This document shows positions 8,635-18,572 of a stretch of DNA of 64,000 nucleotides, in pieces. The first letter of the stretch is position 1. Every line of letters begins with the position of its first letter. The DNA is from Flavobacterium coralii (GTDB lineage: Bacteria > Bacteroidota > Bacteroidia > Flavobacteriales > Flavobacteriaceae). Under the pieces are notes generated by a model, which was given only the letters and a program-made list of their open reading frames with translations, searched no databases and was not told where the DNA came from. The position numbers and the translations under genes are program-made. The stretch is from assembly GCF_019891545.1 (NCBI RefSeq), contig NZ_JAHDIU010000003.1:248001-312000 (forward strand), written 5' to 3'.

Positions 8635-8642
8635 TATCTTTG
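8635..8642 (+). promoter_or_regulatory. -7 box abutting the rsgA start
   Basis: TATCTTTG ends only 4 nt before the ATG at 8647. In Bacteroidota promoters transcription starts a few bases after this box, so the rsgA message may have almost no leader. Confidence 0.55.
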
Positions 8643-8646
8643 CGGT

Positions 8647-9603
8647 ATGACAGGATTAGTTTATAAATCTACCGGAAGCTGGTACACCGTTAAAGTTGAT
8701 GACGGCACATTTTATGAATGCCGCATTAAAGGTAAATTCCGTATCAAGGGAATTACAAGCACCAATCCTGTCGCGGTGGGCGATGTAGTTGATTTTGATG
8801 TTGAAGAAAATAACAACGGTGTTATTACTAATATCCACGAAAGGAAAAATTATATTATCCGTAAATCGGTAAACCTTTCTAAGCAAGTGCATATAATTGC
8901 ATCAAACATAGATAAGCTTTTCCTGCTTGTTACGATTAACAATCCGCCTACAACTACCAGTTTTATAGACAGGTTCCTGGTAACAGCCGAAGCCTATGAT
9001 ATAGAAGCCATACTGGTATTCAACAAACTTGATACTTATACAAGAGAGGCAGAAGATGAAATGCTTTACCTGAAGTTTATTTACAGCCGCATCGGTTATA
9101 AATGCCTTAAGGTATCTGCTACGGAAGGAAAGGGCCTTGATACACTTAAAGCCGAAATGCAGGGCAACGTGAGTATGTTTTCGGGACACTCAGGTGTGGG
9201 TAAATCCACCCTTGTAAATGCCTTGCAGCCCTCTTTAAACCTCAAAACAAAAGAAATATCTGAACAACACAGCCAGGGGCAGCATACCACGACCTTTGCC
9301 GAAATGTTTGACCTTGATTTTGATGCAAAAATAATTGATACACCCGGTATACGCGGTTTTGGTATTGTAGATATGGAGCCTGATGAAATAGGAGATTATT
9401 TCCCTGAATTCTTTGCATTAAAGGAAGACTGCAAGTTTAACAACTGCCTGCACAAGGAAGAGCCGCATTGTGCTGTTAAGGATGCACTTGATAACGATGA
9501 GGTGGCATGGTCGCGCTACCGCAGTTACCTGCAAATGCTTGAGGGCGATGATGAAACCTACCGCACCGATATTTATGGTGAGGGTAAAAACGAGCAAGAG
9601 TAA
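8647..9603 (+). CDS. rsgA: Small ribosomal subunit biogenesis GTPase RsgA
   Basis: A 318-residue circularly permuted GTPase that helps the late maturation of the 30S subunit. An N-terminal OB-fold (residues 1-70) is followed by the G motifs in permuted order: G4 VFNKLD near residue 123, G1 GHSGVGKST near 180, G3 DTPGIRGFG near 237. A C-terminal zinc-binding motif, C-x5-C-x-H-x5-H-x-C ([14 protein letters not shown]), completes the family layout. Length and domain order are normal. The next gene starts within the stop codon (TAATG), so rsgA and dtd are translationally coupled. Confidence 0.96.
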   Translation: MTGLVYKSTGSWYTVKVDDGTFYECRIKGKFRIKGITSTNPVAVGDVVDFDVEENNNGVITNIHERKNYIIRKSVNLSKQVHIIASNIDKLFLLVTINNPPTTTSFIDRFLVTAEAYDIEAILVFNKLDTYTREAEDEMLYLKFIYSRIGYKCLKVSATEGKGLDTLKAEMQGNVSMFSGHSGVGKSTLVNALQPSLNLKTKEISEQHSQGQHTTTFAEMFDLDFDAKIIDTPGIRGFGIVDMEPDEIGDYFPEFFALKEDCKFNNCLHKEEPHCAVKDALDNDEVAWSRYRSYLQMLEGDDETYRTDIYGEGKNEQE

Positions 9604-10055
9604 TGAGGGTAGTACTGCAAAGGGTAAATAGTGCATCTGTAACCATAGCAGGCGAAACGGTAGCTGCCATTAAGCAGGGCTTACTTATACTTTTAGGTGT
9701 AGAAGATGCCGATACTGCGGAAGATATTGAATGGCTTACCGCTAAAATTGCAAAGCTGCGGATTTTTAATGATGCCGAAGGTGTTATGAATCTTTCCGTT
9801 ACCGATGTAGATGGAGAAGTTATTGTAGTGAGCCAGTTTACGCTTCATGCCGCAACCAAAAAAGGCAACCGCCCAAGCTATATAAAAGCAGCAAGGCCGG
9901 AGGTGGCCATTCCGCTTTATGAAGCCTTTGTTGACCAACTTGGGCAGCTCATTAATAAGCCTGTACAAACCGGCAGGTTTGGTGCTGATATGCAGGTAGC
10001 GCTCGTTAATGACGGCCCAGTTACTATATTAATAGATAGTAAAAACAGGGAGTAA
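9603..10055 (+). CDS. dtd: D-aminoacyl-tRNA deacylase Dtd
   Basis: A 150-residue protein that frees tRNAs mischarged with D-amino acids. The N-terminal [13 protein letters not shown], the VVSQFTLHA motif (SQxxL) near residue 78, and the C-terminal NDGPVTI motif (the Gly-Pro pair that rejects L-substrates) are all present. Length is standard. It is coupled to rsgA by a TAATG overlap. Confidence 0.96.
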   Translation: MRVVLQRVNSASVTIAGETVAAIKQGLLILLGVEDADTAEDIEWLTAKIAKLRIFNDAEGVMNLSVTDVDGEVIVVSQFTLHAATKKGNRPSYIKAARPEVAIPLYEAFVDQLGQLINKPVQTGRFGADMQVALVNDGPVTILIDSKNRE

Positions 10056-10081
10056 TAATTTCAGGATTTGGGAAATTCTTC

Positions 10082-10089
10082 TATTTTTG
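10082..10089 (+). promoter_or_regulatory. Possible -7 box before the first DUF3857 gene
   Basis: TATTTTTG 16 nt before ATG 10106. A TTTG at 10067-10070 is too close to be the -33 box, so support is limited. Confidence 0.4.
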
Positions 10090-10105
10090 GAGAAATTTAT
10101 TTAAC

Positions 10106-12001
10106 ATGTTTTTAAGAAAACCCATCCTTTTCTTATTATTTATTGCTTTTAATGCCTACTCCCAACAAGACTTATCAGTACTCTCCATACCTCAGGAGCT
10201 ACGGGAAAATGCCAATGCTGTTATACGCTCGTATAACAAAGAAATTACCATAAGCTCAAGAAAATCAATGTCAGTAAAAACAAGCCGGATTGTAACAGTA
10301 CTTAACGATTATGGTAATGATTATATAGACGCTTCAGAATTTTTTGATAAGTCTACAAAAATAAAATCTATAGAAGCCATAATTTATGATGCTTTCGGTA
10401 AAGAGATTAAAAAAATAAAGAAGAAAGATTTTCGCGACAGGTCATTGTCGGAAGGCTCAATATTGACTGATAATCGCATCCTGTATCTGGACTATACTCC
10501 TGTACAATACCCTTACACAATAGTTTATACAAGCGAAACCGAAACATCTAATACCGCCTTCATTTCATCATGGATGCCACTGGAGGGCTTATATGTAAGC
10601 ACAGAAAAATCGTCTGTTACCATTAATCACGATACTTCACTGGGTTTTAAATATAAAGCCTATAATTTTGATGAAGGTATCCTGAAAAAGCAGGAGCAGC
10701 CCGGTGTACTTGCTTTAAGCGTAGAAAACCTGCCGGCACGACGTTCTGAAGATTATTCCCCTTATTTTTTACAGATAATGCCGCATGTACTTTTCGGGCT
10801 CGATAAGTTTAATCTTGAGGGTGTAGAGGGCGAAGCTTCAAACTGGGAAGCTTTTGGTACATGGATGTACAACAACCTGCTGAAAGGTACTGAAGAGCTG
10901 CCCGAAGAAACCATCGTAAAGATAAAAGCACTTACGGCAGGTGCGGCTACCCCACTGGGAAAAGCAAAAATTGTATATGAGTATATGCAGAACAAAACCC
11001 GCTACATAAGCATTCAGCTTGGTATTGGCGGCTGGAAGCCAATGCCAGCTAAAGATGTTGACAGGCTTGGCTATGGCGACTGTAAAGCGCTTACCAACTA
11101 TACAAGGGCTTTGTTACAGGCAGCCGGAGTGGAATCTTATTATGCTGTAGTGTACGGAGACAGGCGCGCACGCAGCCTGCGTGAAGATTTTGTGAGCATG
11201 CAGGGCAACCACGTTATACTTGCCATACCAAACAATGAAGATTTAGTGTGGCTGGAATGTACCAGTCAGCAACTGCCGTTCGGCTTTCAGGGCAGTTTTA
11301 CTGACGACAGGACAGCACTGTTGGTAAAGCCTGAAAAAAGTGAGCTTGTACGCACTCATGTATATGATGATAAAAACAATTCTCAAAACTCTAAAGGTGC
11401 ATATACCATAAAGCAGGATGGCACAATAGAAGGTACTGTAACTTTTACATCGGCAGGCCTGCAGTATAATGATAAGTATGGTTATGAATTCCTGTCTCCT
11501 GATGAGCTTGATAAAAAGTACAAGAACAGGTTCAGTTATATTAATAATATAAAGTTCAAAAACATTAAGGTAAACAACAGTAAGGATAAACAGCTGCTTA
11601 GAGAAGATTTAGCTATAGAGGCCGCAGGTTATGGTAACATCAGCGGCAACAGGATGATTTTTGCGGTTAATGCATTTAACCAGTCCGTTAGTGTGCCGCA
11701 ACGCTACAGAGACAGGAAAGCACCATTTGAGATTGGCACAGGTTACTATGATACAGATGAAATAACCATTAACCTGCCTGAAGGCTTTACAGTAGAAGCA
11801 AAGCCGGAAAACATGATTTTTAAAGATAAGTTTGGCGAGTATAAAGCCGAATACATAATAACAGGCAACCAGGTTACATACAAGCGTTCTATGCATCTCT
11901 ATAAAGGCAGGTATGATAACACCGAATATGAAAACTACAGGCAGTTTTGCGATAAAATTGCCAGGAATGATAACGCTAAAATGGTACTTGTAAAACAATA
12001 A
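10106..12001 (+). CDS. DUF3857 / transglutaminase-like protein, catalytic residues present
   Basis: 631 residues with a signal peptide (cleavage near AYSQQ). Residues about 50-200 are a DUF3857 beta-domain; a transglutaminase-like core follows. YGDCKALT carries Cys326 and GNHVILAI carries His369, followed by WLECTSQQLPFG, so a Cys-His-acid set is visible. The C-terminal third is a second beta-rich domain. Members of this family are exported; substrates are unknown. It heads a run of four paralogues (10106-17985) on the same strand with gaps of 31, 3 and 7 bases, so an operon is likely. It is the most divergent of the four and the only one with an intact active site. Confidence 0.82.
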   Translation: MFLRKPILFLLFIAFNAYSQQDLSVLSIPQELRENANAVIRSYNKEITISSRKSMSVKTSRIVTVLNDYGNDYIDASEFFDKSTKIKSIEAIIYDAFGKEIKKIKKKDFRDRSLSEGSILTDNRILYLDYTPVQYPYTIVYTSETETSNTAFISSWMPLEGLYVSTEKSSVTINHDTSLGFKYKAYNFDEGILKKQEQPGVLALSVENLPARRSEDYSPYFLQIMPHVLFGLDKFNLEGVEGEASNWEAFGTWMYNNLLKGTEELPEETIVKIKALTAGAATPLGKAKIVYEYMQNKTRYISIQLGIGGWKPMPAKDVDRLGYGDCKALTNYTRALLQAAGVESYYAVVYGDRRARSLREDFVSMQGNHVILAIPNNEDLVWLECTSQQLPFGFQGSFTDDRTALLVKPEKSELVRTHVYDDKNNSQNSKGAYTIKQDGTIEGTVTFTSAGLQYNDKYGYEFLSPDELDKKYKNRFSYINNIKFKNIKVNNSKDKQLLREDLAIEAAGYGNISGNRMIFAVNAFNQSVSVPQRYRDRKAPFEIGTGYYDTDEITINLPEGFTVEAKPENMIFKDKFGEYKAEYIITGNQVTYKRSMHLYKGRYDNTEYENYRQFCDKIARNDNAKMVLVKQ

Positions 12002-12032
12002 AACTCCTGAAACCACCAACACTTAACGAATA

Positions 12033-14039
12033 ATGAAACAGTATTTACTTTACTTTTTTTTACTTATTGCCTGCTCTGCCGTATTACAGGCCCAAACTTA
12101 TGAGCTGGGCGAAGTAACCAGGCAGGAACTTGAAGAGAAGAGCCACCCTAAAGATCCTTCGGCTCCGGCCGCAATACTTTTCAGTAAAGGTGAAACATAT
12201 ATGACATATTCTCAAAGGGATGGTTTTATTTTGGTTACTGAGGTTGATATGAAAATAAAAATTTACACTAAAGACGGCTATGAATGGGCTAACAGGAGTA
12301 TTTCTTTTTATGATGCCGGCTCTAACAGGGAAAGTGTAGATATATCTAAAGCCTATACCTACAATCTTGAAGGTAACAGTATAAAGAAGACCAAACTGAA
12401 AAATGAAGGAGAGTTTACAGAAGAGGTAAATAAGAACTGGAGGCTTAAAAAAATTGTAATGCCCGATGTTAAAGAAGGGAGTATTGTAGAATACAGGTAC
12501 AAAATCGTATCGCCTTTCATTCATATTTTTCCTGAATGGAAATTCCAGCACGGCATACCTGTAAATTATTCGGCTTACACTACAAGGATACCGGAATACT
12601 TAGGCTACACGCCCAATTTCAGGGGCTATTTTGCGCCAAAGGTTACAAAATCTACCAAAAGCCAGTCGGTAACCCTGACCAACACACAACGTGTCGAAAA
12701 CAGGCCTTCTGAAATCAATACCAACAAGATAGACTATGTAGATAACATCGTAAAATATGAGATGCAGGACCTGCCTGCGCTTAAAGATGAGGCTTTTGTA
12801 AATAATATTGAGAACTATGCATCCAGCATTGAGCATGAAATTACTTATACAAAGTATCCTAACAGCCCCATAAAATCATATTCTTCTTCTTGGGAAGATG
12901 TGGCAAAAACAATTTATGATAATGAAGATTTTGGAGGCGAGTTAAAGAAAACAGGATATTTTGAAGATGATATTAATGCTTTGCTCAATGGGTTATCTTC
13001 TCCCGAAGAGAAACTGGTTGCCCTTTTTTACTATGTACGGGAGCGCATGAACTGGAACGGTAACTACGGTTACCACTGCGATAAAGGTGTTAAAAAATCC
13101 TATGCCGAAAGAGCAGGTAATGATGCGGAGATTAACCTGATGCTTACAGCTATGCTTCGTTATGCAAAGCTGGATGCTAACCCGGTGCTGGTTACAACAA
13201 GGTCTTCTAAAATAGCTTTGTTTCCCAGCCGTGCCGCTTTTGATTATGTGGTTACTGCGGTAAACCTGGGTGACAGAACTGTTTTACTGGATGCTACTTC
13301 TAAATCTGCCGTGCCCGGCATTTTACCAATACGTGCGCTTAACTGGACGGGCAGGCTTATAAAGCAGGATGGTAGCTCTGCCCTGATTCAAATGGTACCT
13401 ACCCAACATTCTAAAGAGGCAAACGTCCTTACAGTTTCTGTTACTAACAACGGGCAAATTGCTGGTAAGGCGCAAAGGCAATATGAGCATTATAATGCTT
13501 ATATATTCCGTGAAGCATTTTTGGGGATGAGTAAAGAAAGCCGCATGGAAAAAATTGAGAAAGCATATGCAGGGCTTGAACTGGATAATTATACAGTGCC
13601 GGAAGATAAAGATTTATCAAAACCGGTTAATGAAGAATATGAGTTTAAGCACAACGGCATGACTGATGTAATTGGCGATAAAATATATATAAAGCCTATG
13701 CTTTACCTTGGCGAAACTGAAAATCCGTTTAAACAGGAAAAGCGTGAATATCCTGTAGATTTTATTTTCCCGAGGCAGGAAAGGTATATAATCACTTTTA
13801 ACTGTCCTGAAGGTTACCATATAGAGTCAGTTCCCGAAGCACTGGCGCTTGCTATGGAAGAAAATATCGGTACATTCAGGTATAACGTGGTGCAGGTGCA
13901 GAACCAGGTGCAGGTAAGGGCAATGGTAGAACTTAATTATGCATCAATATCTCAGGATTACTATCCTACTATTAAAAACTTTTTCGATAAAATGATCGAA
14001 AAACAAAATGAAAAAATAGTTTTAGCAAAAAATAACTAA
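12033..14039 (+). CDS. DUF3857 / transglutaminase-like paralogue without catalytic Cys/His
   Basis: 668 residues, with signal peptide ending at LQAQ. The N-terminal YELGEVTRQELEEK segment, the DUF3857 domain and the transglutaminase-like fold are recognisable. Where the first paralogue has G-D-C, this protein has GNDAEINLM (Ala365 in place of Cys), and the His position reads FDYVV (Tyr). The Asp of LLDATSK is kept. It therefore looks like a structural or binding version of the fold rather than an active enzyme. The C-terminus, KKIVLAKNN-like (KQNEKIVLAK), is shared with the next two genes. Confidence 0.8.
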   Translation: MKQYLLYFFLLIACSAVLQAQTYELGEVTRQELEEKSHPKDPSAPAAILFSKGETYMTYSQRDGFILVTEVDMKIKIYTKDGYEWANRSISFYDAGSNRESVDISKAYTYNLEGNSIKKTKLKNEGEFTEEVNKNWRLKKIVMPDVKEGSIVEYRYKIVSPFIHIFPEWKFQHGIPVNYSAYTTRIPEYLGYTPNFRGYFAPKVTKSTKSQSVTLTNTQRVENRPSEINTNKIDYVDNIVKYEMQDLPALKDEAFVNNIENYASSIEHEITYTKYPNSPIKSYSSSWEDVAKTIYDNEDFGGELKKTGYFEDDINALLNGLSSPEEKLVALFYYVRERMNWNGNYGYHCDKGVKKSYAERAGNDAEINLMLTAMLRYAKLDANPVLVTTRSSKIALFPSRAAFDYVVTAVNLGDRTVLLDATSKSAVPGILPIRALNWTGRLIKQDGSSALIQMVPTQHSKEANVLTVSVTNNGQIAGKAQRQYEHYNAYIFREAFLGMSKESRMEKIEKAYAGLELDNYTVPEDKDLSKPVNEEYEFKHNGMTDVIGDKIYIKPMLYLGETENPFKQEKREYPVDFIFPRQERYIITFNCPEGYHIESVPEALALAMEENIGTFRYNVVQVQNQVQVRAMVELNYASISQDYYPTIKNFFDKMIEKQNEKIVLAKNN

Positions 14040-14042
14040 AAA

Positions 14043-16034
14043 ATGAAAAAGATAATTTTTACCGCTGTATCGGTTATTTACACAGTACTTGCATTTGCAC
14101 AGGATTCTGAATTTGGAAAAGTAAAAGAAGAAGAAGTTTTTGAAAAACAAAACAAGCAATACCCATCTGCAGGTGCCGTAATTTTATATAAGAAAGGGGC
14201 TACTTATTTTGATTTTGACAGTGCCGGAGACTGGATATTGGTAACCGACGTTAAAGCCAGAATAAAAATTTATTCTAAAGAGGGTTATAATACCGCAAAT
14301 ATTGAGATACCTTTTTATATAGGTGGCGCACGCAGCAGCCAGGAAGAAGTGAACCTTATAGAGGCCTATACCTATAACAATGAAGGTGGTAAAGTAGAAA
14401 AAACCAAAGCTCGTAAAGAAAATGAGTTTACAGAACAATATAACGAATTCTATAAGATTAAAAAAATAGCACTGCCTGCCGTTAAGGAGGGCAGTATTAT
14501 AGAATATCATTACCAAATAAAGTCGCCATTTTTCAGGACAATACCTACATGGTATTTTCAGGGAGAGTTACCGATTAATTATATGGAATACAAAATAAAT
14601 TTCCCACAATACTTTACATACAACCGTATCTTAAGCCCTTATTTACCCGTACAGGAATCTCAGGAAACCGTTAAGGTTACAAAACGCTTTTCAAACGGGT
14701 CTGCTAAAGGAGGATATGGCACCGTTAACGGTTCTTTGCAAAACCAGACAGGCTCTATAACTTTTTATGAAATCAGTAAAAAATATGTTGCAGAGAATGT
14801 TCCGCCATTAAAGGATGAAGCCTATGTAGATAATATAAAAAATTATACGTCGTATGTAAAGCACGAGCTTGCCAAGACAAATCTTCCTAATCAGATAGAG
14901 AAGAACTATGTAACAGACTGGTTTACGGTTGTACAAAAAATATATGGCGAAAAAACATTCGGCCCTCAGCTTAATGAAAGAGGTTATTTTGAAGCAGACC
15001 TGCAGCCATTGCTAAAGCAGGGCATGAAGAAGGATGAGCTAATAAATACCATATACACTTTTGTTAAAAACCGTATGGCTTATAACGGCAGGAATACCTA
15101 TGAAGCCGTTACAGGTGTAAGTAAAGCTTATGCAACTAAAACGGGCAGTGCAGGCGATATTAACCTGATGCTGATTGCTATGCTGCGCTCGGCTGGCCTA
15201 AATGCAAACCCTGTACTTTTAAGCACAAGGGATAACGGGCAGGTTTCTTTTATAAACAGAGATGAATTTAATTATGTTATTGCCGCTGTAGAGTCTCAGG
15301 GCGGTCTTATTTATCTTGATGCTACTGATAAAAACTCTAAACCGGGGCTTTTGCCGGTAAGGGCACTTAACGGTACAGGCAGGCTTATAAAAGACAACTA
15401 CTCATCAGAAGAAGTAAACCTTGCACCGTTGGTAAATTCTAAGGAATTAGTAGTTGTTATGGGTACTATTCATGCAGATGGCTCTGTAAAAGGACAAGTC
15501 AGGGATCAGCGATTTGACTATAAAGCTTTTTTGTTCAATGAAAAAACAGATGGGCAGGATGCATACAAAAATGTAAATATAAGCGACTATAATACTGTAA
15601 AAGCAGATGATAATACAAAACCACTTACACAGTCTTATAATTTTTCAACCAATAATGCTGTGGAGATAATTGGCGGAAAGATGTATGTATCGCCAATGCT
15701 GTTCTTCGCCCAGACAGAGAATCCGTTTAAATCGGAATCACGAAATTATCCTATTGATTTTATTTACCCGGCGCAGGAAAGGTACACCATTAGCCTTACC
15801 CTTCCTGACGGCTATAAAATAGAGTCATTGCCGGAGCCTGTTCAGATGGAAATGCCTGCAAATATCGGCAGCTTCAGGTTTAGCGCCGCCAGCAATAATA
15901 ACCAGGTACAGATTGTAGTTACCAAAGAAATGAACAGTGCTATGGTAGGCCCGGAGTATTATACAGGGCTGAAAGCGTTCTTTGCCGATATGGTTAAAAA
16001 ACAAAACGAAAAAATAGTACTTAAAAAGCTATAA
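14043..16034 (+). CDS. DUF3857 / transglutaminase-like paralogue without catalytic Cys/His
   Basis: 663 residues, signal peptide ending near LAFAQ. It shares with its neighbours the FGKVKEEEV-like start, the EGSIIEYHYQIKSPF motif of the DUF3857 domain, the GSAGDINLMLIAMLRSAGL stretch (Gly where Cys is expected), FNYVIAAVE (Tyr for His), LDATDKNSKPG and the C-terminal KKQNEKIVL. It starts 3 bases after the previous stop, consistent with translational coupling. Function unknown; probably exported to the periplasm or outer surface. Confidence 0.8.
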   Translation: MKKIIFTAVSVIYTVLAFAQDSEFGKVKEEEVFEKQNKQYPSAGAVILYKKGATYFDFDSAGDWILVTDVKARIKIYSKEGYNTANIEIPFYIGGARSSQEEVNLIEAYTYNNEGGKVEKTKARKENEFTEQYNEFYKIKKIALPAVKEGSIIEYHYQIKSPFFRTIPTWYFQGELPINYMEYKINFPQYFTYNRILSPYLPVQESQETVKVTKRFSNGSAKGGYGTVNGSLQNQTGSITFYEISKKYVAENVPPLKDEAYVDNIKNYTSYVKHELAKTNLPNQIEKNYVTDWFTVVQKIYGEKTFGPQLNERGYFEADLQPLLKQGMKKDELINTIYTFVKNRMAYNGRNTYEAVTGVSKAYATKTGSAGDINLMLIAMLRSAGLNANPVLLSTRDNGQVSFINRDEFNYVIAAVESQGGLIYLDATDKNSKPGLLPVRALNGTGRLIKDNYSSEEVNLAPLVNSKELVVVMGTIHADGSVKGQVRDQRFDYKAFLFNEKTDGQDAYKNVNISDYNTVKADDNTKPLTQSYNFSTNNAVEIIGGKMYVSPMLFFAQTENPFKSESRNYPIDFIYPAQERYTISLTLPDGYKIESLPEPVQMEMPANIGSFRFSAASNNNQVQIVVTKEMNSAMVGPEYYTGLKAFFADMVKKQNEKIVLKKL

Positions 16035-16041
16035 GCATTCC

Positions 16042-17985
16042 ATGGGTTTAAAACATTATGTACTGCTGTGTGTGCTACTGTTTGCTTTTACCGCAAACAG
16101 CCAGGATTTTAAATTGGGCAGGGTAAGCATTGAAGAGCTCGAGCAAAAACAGCACCCATTAGAGCCATCGGCTCCTGCCGCGATACTCAATAAGGCAGGC
16201 TATACTTATTTTGTGGTAAGTTCCGGCATATGGACCATGGTTACAGAGGTAGAAATGCGTATTAAAATCTACAATAAATCAGGTGTAGAGTATGCAACGC
16301 ATGAACTCGGATATTTATCAGATTCAAAAAAAATGAGCGTTAATTATTCAAATGCGGCTACTTATAATCTTGTTGATGGAAAGGTGCAGAAAACAAGTGT
16401 AAACAAAGAAGGGAAGTTTAAAGAAGAGCTTAATGAAAATGTAAGTATTAAAAAAATAACCTTTCCTGATGTAAAAGACGGAAGTGTTATTGAATTTAAA
16501 TATACCATCAGGACACCTTTTATACACAGCTTCAGAGATTGGTATTTTCAATATGAAATCCCTGTCAATAATATGTCTTATAAAGTAGCAATACCATCAT
16601 GTTTTGTTTATCAGCGTTATATTAAAGGATACATAAAGGATGTTAATGTATCTGAGCCTAAAATAGTGCTGGGTAAAACAATGTATAATGATGTTACTGT
16701 AACTTATACCGCATCTGATATTAAACCGGTTAAAGAAGAACCGTTTGTAGATAATATAGATAATTATAGGGCTGCAATTGCCTATGAGCTGGAGTATATA
16801 CGTTTTGAGGGTCAACCGGAAAAACATTTTTCGAGTACCTGGGGTGATGTAGCTAAAGAAATTTATAAGGATGATGATTTTGGTAAAGAGCTGGGCAGGA
16901 CAGGATATTTTAAAGATGATTTAGATGCACTGCTTGGAGGTATAAACACAGTAACAGAGAAAACAAACGCTATTTTTGGGTATGTACAAAAGCGTATGAT
17001 GTGGAACGAAGACTCCAGTTATTATTGTGATAAAGGTGTTAAAGAGGCATATGAAGAAAAAACAGGCAATAGTGCCGAAATAAATTTTATACTTATTGCA
17101 ATGCTGCGCAGCGCCGGTATAGATGCCAACCCGGTCCTGGTTAGCACAAGAGATAATGGTATCTCTTTATACCCCGGTAGATCCGGTTTTAATTATGTTG
17201 TGGTTGCTGCAGAGATAGAAGGTATAACCATGCTTTTAGATGCAACTTCAAAATATAACTGTCCGGGCATTTTGCCGGAAAGGGCCCTTAACTGGTATGG
17301 CACTTTAATCAGGGAAAACGGTACTTATAAGGAAATTGACCTGAAGCCTGAAAAGGAATCCCTAGAGGCTGCTACACTTTCAGCAGTTGTTGATGATAAT
17401 GGAAGCATTACAGGAAGGGTAAGGTTTCAATACACTAACCAGCTTGCCCTTAATTACAGGGAGGAACATTCTTCTGAGAAAAGTATAAACCGGATAGCGG
17501 AAATTGAAAGGGAGTACAATAATTTACTGGTAAGTGATTTTCTTTTGAAAGAGACTTCAAATCTGTCAGAACCTGTTATTGAAGACTACTCTTTTACACA
17601 TAATAATGCTGCCGAAATTATAGGTGACAGGATGTACCTCAACCCTTTGCTTTTTATGACTGCGCAGGAGAACCCGCTAAAACAGGAGAAAAGAGAATAT
17701 CCTGTCAGTTTTGTATATCCTAAACTATATAAAAATATATTCATCATAACATTACCTGACGGATATGAGATAGAATCATTGCCAAAATCGGTAAACATAG
17801 CTATGGAAGAGGGTATAGGCGACATGACATATAGCATAGCTGCAAAAGACAAAATAGTACAGGTGTCTATGCAGCTTAATATCAACTATAGTTTGGTATC
17901 TCAGGTATACTATGATACAATACGCAATTTTTATAAAAATGTTATAGATAAACAAAACGAAAAAATAGTACTGAAAAGGATATAA
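16042..17985 (+). CDS. DUF3857 / transglutaminase-like paralogue without catalytic Cys/His
   Basis: 647 residues, signal peptide ending near TANSQ. Same architecture as the two genes before it: FKLGRVSIEELEQK at the N-terminus, DGSVIEFKYTIRTPF in DUF3857, GNSAEINFILIAMLRSAG (Ala at the Cys position), FNYVVVAAE (Tyr at the His position), LLDATSKYNCPGILP, and C-terminal KQNEKIVLKRI. Its closest relative in the window by eye is the 12033 gene (shared HPxxPSAPAAIL near residue 40). The last of the four; the next gene starts 2 bases after it. Confidence 0.8.
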   Translation: MGLKHYVLLCVLLFAFTANSQDFKLGRVSIEELEQKQHPLEPSAPAAILNKAGYTYFVVSSGIWTMVTEVEMRIKIYNKSGVEYATHELGYLSDSKKMSVNYSNAATYNLVDGKVQKTSVNKEGKFKEELNENVSIKKITFPDVKDGSVIEFKYTIRTPFIHSFRDWYFQYEIPVNNMSYKVAIPSCFVYQRYIKGYIKDVNVSEPKIVLGKTMYNDVTVTYTASDIKPVKEEPFVDNIDNYRAAIAYELEYIRFEGQPEKHFSSTWGDVAKEIYKDDDFGKELGRTGYFKDDLDALLGGINTVTEKTNAIFGYVQKRMMWNEDSSYYCDKGVKEAYEEKTGNSAEINFILIAMLRSAGIDANPVLVSTRDNGISLYPGRSGFNYVVVAAEIEGITMLLDATSKYNCPGILPERALNWYGTLIRENGTYKEIDLKPEKESLEAATLSAVVDDNGSITGRVRFQYTNQLALNYREEHSSEKSINRIAEIEREYNNLLVSDFLLKETSNLSEPVIEDYSFTHNNAAEIIGDRMYLNPLLFMTAQENPLKQEKREYPVSFVYPKLYKNIFIITLPDGYEIESLPKSVNIAMEEGIGDMTYSIAAKDKIVQVSMQLNINYSLVSQVYYDTIRNFYKNVIDKQNEKIVLKRI

Positions 17986-17987
17986 TT

Positions 17988-18314
17988 ATGGATATAAAAA
18001 ATGCCCAGCAGGATGTAGATAACTGGATAAAAGAGCATGGGGTACGCTATTTTAACGAGCTTACTAACATGGCCCAGCTTACCGAAGAAGTAGGAGAAGT
18101 AGCCCGTATTATTGCGCGTCGTTATGGCGAGCAAAGTGAAAAAGAAAGCGATAAGAACAAAGACCTTGGCGAAGAACTTGCTGATGTGGTTTTTGTGGTG
18201 CTGTGCCTCGCTAACCAAACGGGGGTAAACCTGCAGGAAGCTTTTGATAAAAAAATGGCGCTTAAAAGCAAACGCGACCACGACAGGCACCATAATAACG
18301 AAAAGCTTAAATAG
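17988..18314 (+). CDS. MazG-like nucleotide pyrophosphohydrolase
   Basis: A 108-residue all-helical protein of the MazG/dUTPase-like NTP pyrophosphohydrolase group. LTEEVGEVARII (E-E-x-x-E metal site) and LGEELADVVFVVLCLAN (E-x2-D metal site) are the family motifs. Such enzymes hydrolyse damaged or excess nucleoside triphosphates; the substrate here is not deducible. It follows the last DUF3857 gene by 2 bases and precedes a small membrane gene and aroA, so it is probably part of the same transcript. Confidence 0.88.
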   Translation: MDIKNAQQDVDNWIKEHGVRYFNELTNMAQLTEEVGEVARIIARRYGEQSEKESDKNKDLGEELADVVFVVLCLANQTGVNLQEAFDKKMALKSKRDHDRHHNNEKLK

Positions 18315-18349
18315 TTTTGTATCTTTATAGATAGTAAACTGCTATTGTT

Positions 18350-18562
18350 ATGAAAAAATGGATGGCGAACATTATTGCGGGTATAATGGTATATGCGCCG
18401 ATAGGCTGGCTTACAACATTATTTATGGATGTGGAGACTGCTGCTAAAGTAAGGTATATCCTGTTTTTTACCATTACTATGACGCTTGCCGATATTTTTA
18501 TTTTTCAGCCATTGCGTAAAAAGTTGGAGGCAAAAAAAGCTGCTAAAAAAGGTAATACATAG
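18350..18562 (+). CDS. Small membrane protein of unknown function
   Basis: 70 residues with two predicted membrane helices (about residues 6-26 and 33-52) and a basic Lys/Ala-rich tail. I do not recognise a family. It is supported by its place between mazG-like and aroA on the same strand, a clean ATG start and short spacers on both sides (35 and 10 bases). Confidence 0.6.
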   Translation: MKKWMANIIAGIMVYAPIGWLTTLFMDVETAAKVRYILFFTITMTLADIFIFQPLRKKLEAKKAAKKGNT

Positions 18563-18572
18563 CAATAAAACT

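Noticed and set aside
18486-18572. Upstream extension of aroA
   Set aside because: It overlaps the small membrane gene in another frame and adds residues with no family match.
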